From positions 1-61,683 of the forward strand of contig SHUD01000007.1 in NCBI GenBank assembly GCA_009697505.1: DNA of 61,683 nucleotides. The letters run 5' to 3'. The DNA comes from Bryobacterales bacterium (GTDB taxonomy: Bacteria; Acidobacteriota; Terriglobia; Bryobacterales; Bryobacteraceae). The notes beneath the pieces are model-generated. The model ran no database searches. It was not told where the DNA came from and saw only the letters and a list, made by a program, of their open reading frames with translations. Positions 60,081-61,683 of the stretch are shown one piece after another; the stretch's first letter is position 1, and each line of letters starts with the position of its first letter. The position numbers were made by a program, and so were the translations under genes.

Positions 60081-61456
60081 ACACCCGGGCTGGCCGAAGG
60101 GAGCAGTATCGTAAAGGTGGAGCCGGCGCCCAACTGGCTCTCCACGGTCACCCGTCCACCCATCCCTTCAACCACATGTCTGACAATGGAAAGACCCAGG
60201 CCGGTCCCCCCCACGTCGCGCGAACGGGCGCGGTCGACGCGGTAGAAACGCTCGAAAATCCGCGGCACGTCCTGGGAAGGGATCCCTACGCCGGTATCCG
60301 ACACGGCGATGGCGACCCGCCCGTCGCCGGTTGGGGTCGCGCGGACCCGTACTTCGCCACCCGGCCGGTTGAATTTGATGGCGTTGGCCACCAGGTTCAG
60401 GACGGCCTGTTCCAGGCGCAAACGCCGGCCGGCAGCGTAAAGGTCCTGCAATTCTTCCGGCACCAGCCTGACCCCCCGCGCTTTCGCTTCCCCGTCCACC
60501 GTGAGCAGCACGGTTTCCAGCACGCCGCGCACGGCGATCACCTCAGGCTCCTGCGGATCGGCGCCGGATTCGAGTTCGGTGAGAACCAGCAGGTCCGCGA
60601 CAATACTGCTCAGACGCACGGCGCTGGAGCGAATGATTTCGACAAAACGCTGCCGGTTCTGGACGTCATCCAAAGCGCCGTCCAGCAGCGTATCGGCATA
60701 GCCGATGATGCCCGCGAGCGGGGTTCGCAGTTCATGAGAAACGTTGGCCACAAAATCCTTGCGCACCTGTTCCAGGCGTTCCAGCCCCGTGATGTCGTGA
60801 AAGATCGCAATCACACCACGTCCGGAGGCCGTGACCATGGGCCTGACGCCCACGGCAAAGGTCCGCGGAGTCGCCGTGGTCAGCACGAAGCGCAGATTGA
60901 CGGAATCTCCCGTGGAACGCACCGAACGAATCGCTTCATAGAGTGCGGGATCGCGAACCACCTCCAGCACGCCCATGCCTTCTGCTAATTCTCCGCGAAA
61001 GCCGGTGGCGCGCAGTAAAGCCTCGTTGCAGAAGGTGACCTTCAAATCGGGGTCCACGGCGAGCACGCCCTCCCCCATGCCAGCCAGGATGGCTTCGCGG
61101 CGGGCCGATTCGAAACGTAGATTATCGACCATCCCGCGGAGCTCTTGTCCCACACTATTGAACGAGCGTTCCAAGGCTTCGAGATCGCCGCCGGCATCGT
61201 ACATCGCCGCCGGCCGGGCTTCGGCTCCCAGTAACTTTTCAGCGGCGCGCTTGAGGCTGCGCACTCTCGTGGTCAGCGATCGCAAGACCAGGAGCGCCAC
61301 GGCGACCGCGAACAAGGCCGCCGCCAGGGCGATCCCCAACGCCCGCAAGCGTACCTCCGGATCAACCGCGGCGAGGGTGTGCTGGAGAACCAACAGCGTT
61401 CCCAAGATCAGCACTAAGGCTGCGAACAACAGTCGTCGAACCAAAGAGCTGTTCAT
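60077..61456 (-). CDS. phoR: Phosphate-sensing histidine kinase PhoR
   Basis: The start ATG 61456 (MNSSLVRRLLFAALVLILGT) gives 459 residues with two membrane segments separated by a very short outer loop, as in PhoR. Then come a HAMP-like segment, a PAS domain (EAILAGMGEGVLAVDPDLKV) and the kinase core: FVANVSHELRTPLAGIIGYA with the phosphorylated histidine, NLVANAIKFN, DTGVGIP and GGTGLGLSIVRHVVEGMGGR. It is read towards pstS. phoB, normally upstream, would lie past the IS copy. The stop codon is within the miniature element's target duplication. Confidence 0.88.
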   Translation of the reverse strand: MNSSLVRRLLFAALVLILGTLLVLQHTLAAVDPEVRLRALGIALAAALFAVAVALLVLRSLTTRVRSLKRAAEKLLGAEARPAAMYDAGGDLEALERSFNSVGQELRGMVDNLRFESARREAILAGMGEGVLAVDPDLKVTFCNEALLRATGFRGELAEGMGVLEVVRDPALYEAIRSVRSTGDSVNLRFVLTTATPRTFAVGVRPMVTASGRGVIAIFHDITGLERLEQVRKDFVANVSHELRTPLAGIIGYADTLLDGALDDVQNRQRFVEIIRSSAVRLSSIVADLLVLTELESGADPQEPEVIAVRGVLETVLLTVDGEAKARGVRLVPEELQDLYAAGRRLRLEQAVLNLVANAIKFNRPGGEVRVRATPTGDGRVAIAVSDTGVGIPSQDVPRIFERFYRVDRARSRDVGGTGLGLSIVRHVVEGMGGRVTVESQLGAGSTFTILLPSASPGV

Positions 61457-61524
61457 GACAGGCGCGTCCGGCCCTATCAGCCTAGCAAGTTCGCGGAGCG
61501 CGGACACACCTTTCGCGCAAGATC

Positions 61525-61683
61525 TGTCGCTAGATATGTGATCTGTCCGGTTGAATTCACACATGAACTGTCCGCTTTGAAAAAGCGGCGGGGGAAGCTA
61601 GGGGGTGGACACCCCTCAGCAATACTCCGCGGCGGAAACGGAGCGGATGATGAAACTGCAAGACGTATTACTGAAGGCGATGG
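61525..61683 (+). mobile_element. Insertion-sequence end, cut by window edge
   Basis: This is the inverted copy of 1-146, starting TGTCGCTAG and running to the end of the window, with the transposase reading rightwards out of it. It lies 68 bases upstream of the phoR start, where a phoB gene or phoR promoter would be expected. Together with the left copy it means the known sequence is bounded by the same repeat at both ends. Confidence 0.85.
61647..61683 (+). CDS. Transposase, N-terminal fragment
   Basis: From ATG 61647 the frame reads MMKLQDVLLKAM and runs off the window. It matches the start at 25-1 on the other strand. A family guess (ISNCY/IS1202-like) rests on these twelve residues only. 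Confidence 0.5.
   Translation, partial: MMKLQDVLLKAM

Overview
This is a 61.7 kb, GC-rich stretch of bacterial chromosome that most resembles an acidobacterium of the Solibacter/Bryobacter type. That placement is inferred from gene content: DUF6152 exported proteins, a cytochrome of the reaction-centre-subunit type without photosynthesis genes, many secreted beta-propeller and metallo-beta-lactamase-fold proteins, and dense insertion-sequence debris. No rRNA gene is present to confirm it.

Layout. Both ends are the same insertion-sequence end in opposite orientation (1-146 and 61525-61683), each breaking off just inside a transposase start, so the window is probably an assembly contig cut at a repeat. 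0.2-8.3 kb holds exported redox and metabolic genes: a tetraheme cytochrome, a frameshifted DUF488 gene, a beta-propeller, a divergent DUF6152 pair, a SoxC/SoxD-type sulfite dehydrogenase, a VOC protein, a miniature transposable element, tRNA-Pro and an MBL hydrolase. 8.3-13 kb has a SET-domain protein and an ECF sigma/anti-sigma/exported protein/POTRA cluster. 13-19.5 kb mixes chromosome maintenance (scpAB, rluB, an ABC-F ATPase) with toxin-antitoxin type genes (a broken PIN gene, hicBA, vapBC). 19.5-33 kb is largely housekeeping: DUF192, msrA, rimO-yacG-pgpA, cinA, a DUF2490 protein, HDOD, a PBP4-type carboxypeptidase, an HtrA protease, coaE and folD. 33-47.6 kb is metabolic and transport: acyl-CoA carboxylase beta, an AI-2E exporter, an M50 protease, two APC permeases, an MFS pump, hydrolases, and a GMC oxidoreductase/subunit-3/amidohydrolase operon. 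47.9-50.3 kb has rpmI-rplT, a coiled-coil protein, zapA, a YlmD-type enzyme and a DksA/TraR protein. 51-55.4 kb has a matrixin protease with IPT modules and a CheY-CheX pair. 55.4-61.5 kb is a complete phosphate module: phoR, pstS, pstC, pstA, pstB and phoU on the minus strand, with a good PHO-box candidate.

How it works together. The clearest unit is phosphate sensing and uptake (PhoR, PstSCAB, PhoU); phoB is not in the window and may lie beyond the IS copy next to phoR. The sigma/anti-sigma genes appear to control themselves from a GGAACT/GTATAT promoter and to run with an exported protein and a barrel-less POTRA protein. I found no CRISPR array, phage or classic defence island. The most unusual items are the two near-identical miniature elements (one inserted exactly at the phoR stop codon), the barrel-less POTRA cluster, the SET methyltransferase, and the rpmI-rplT pair separated from infC and pheST.
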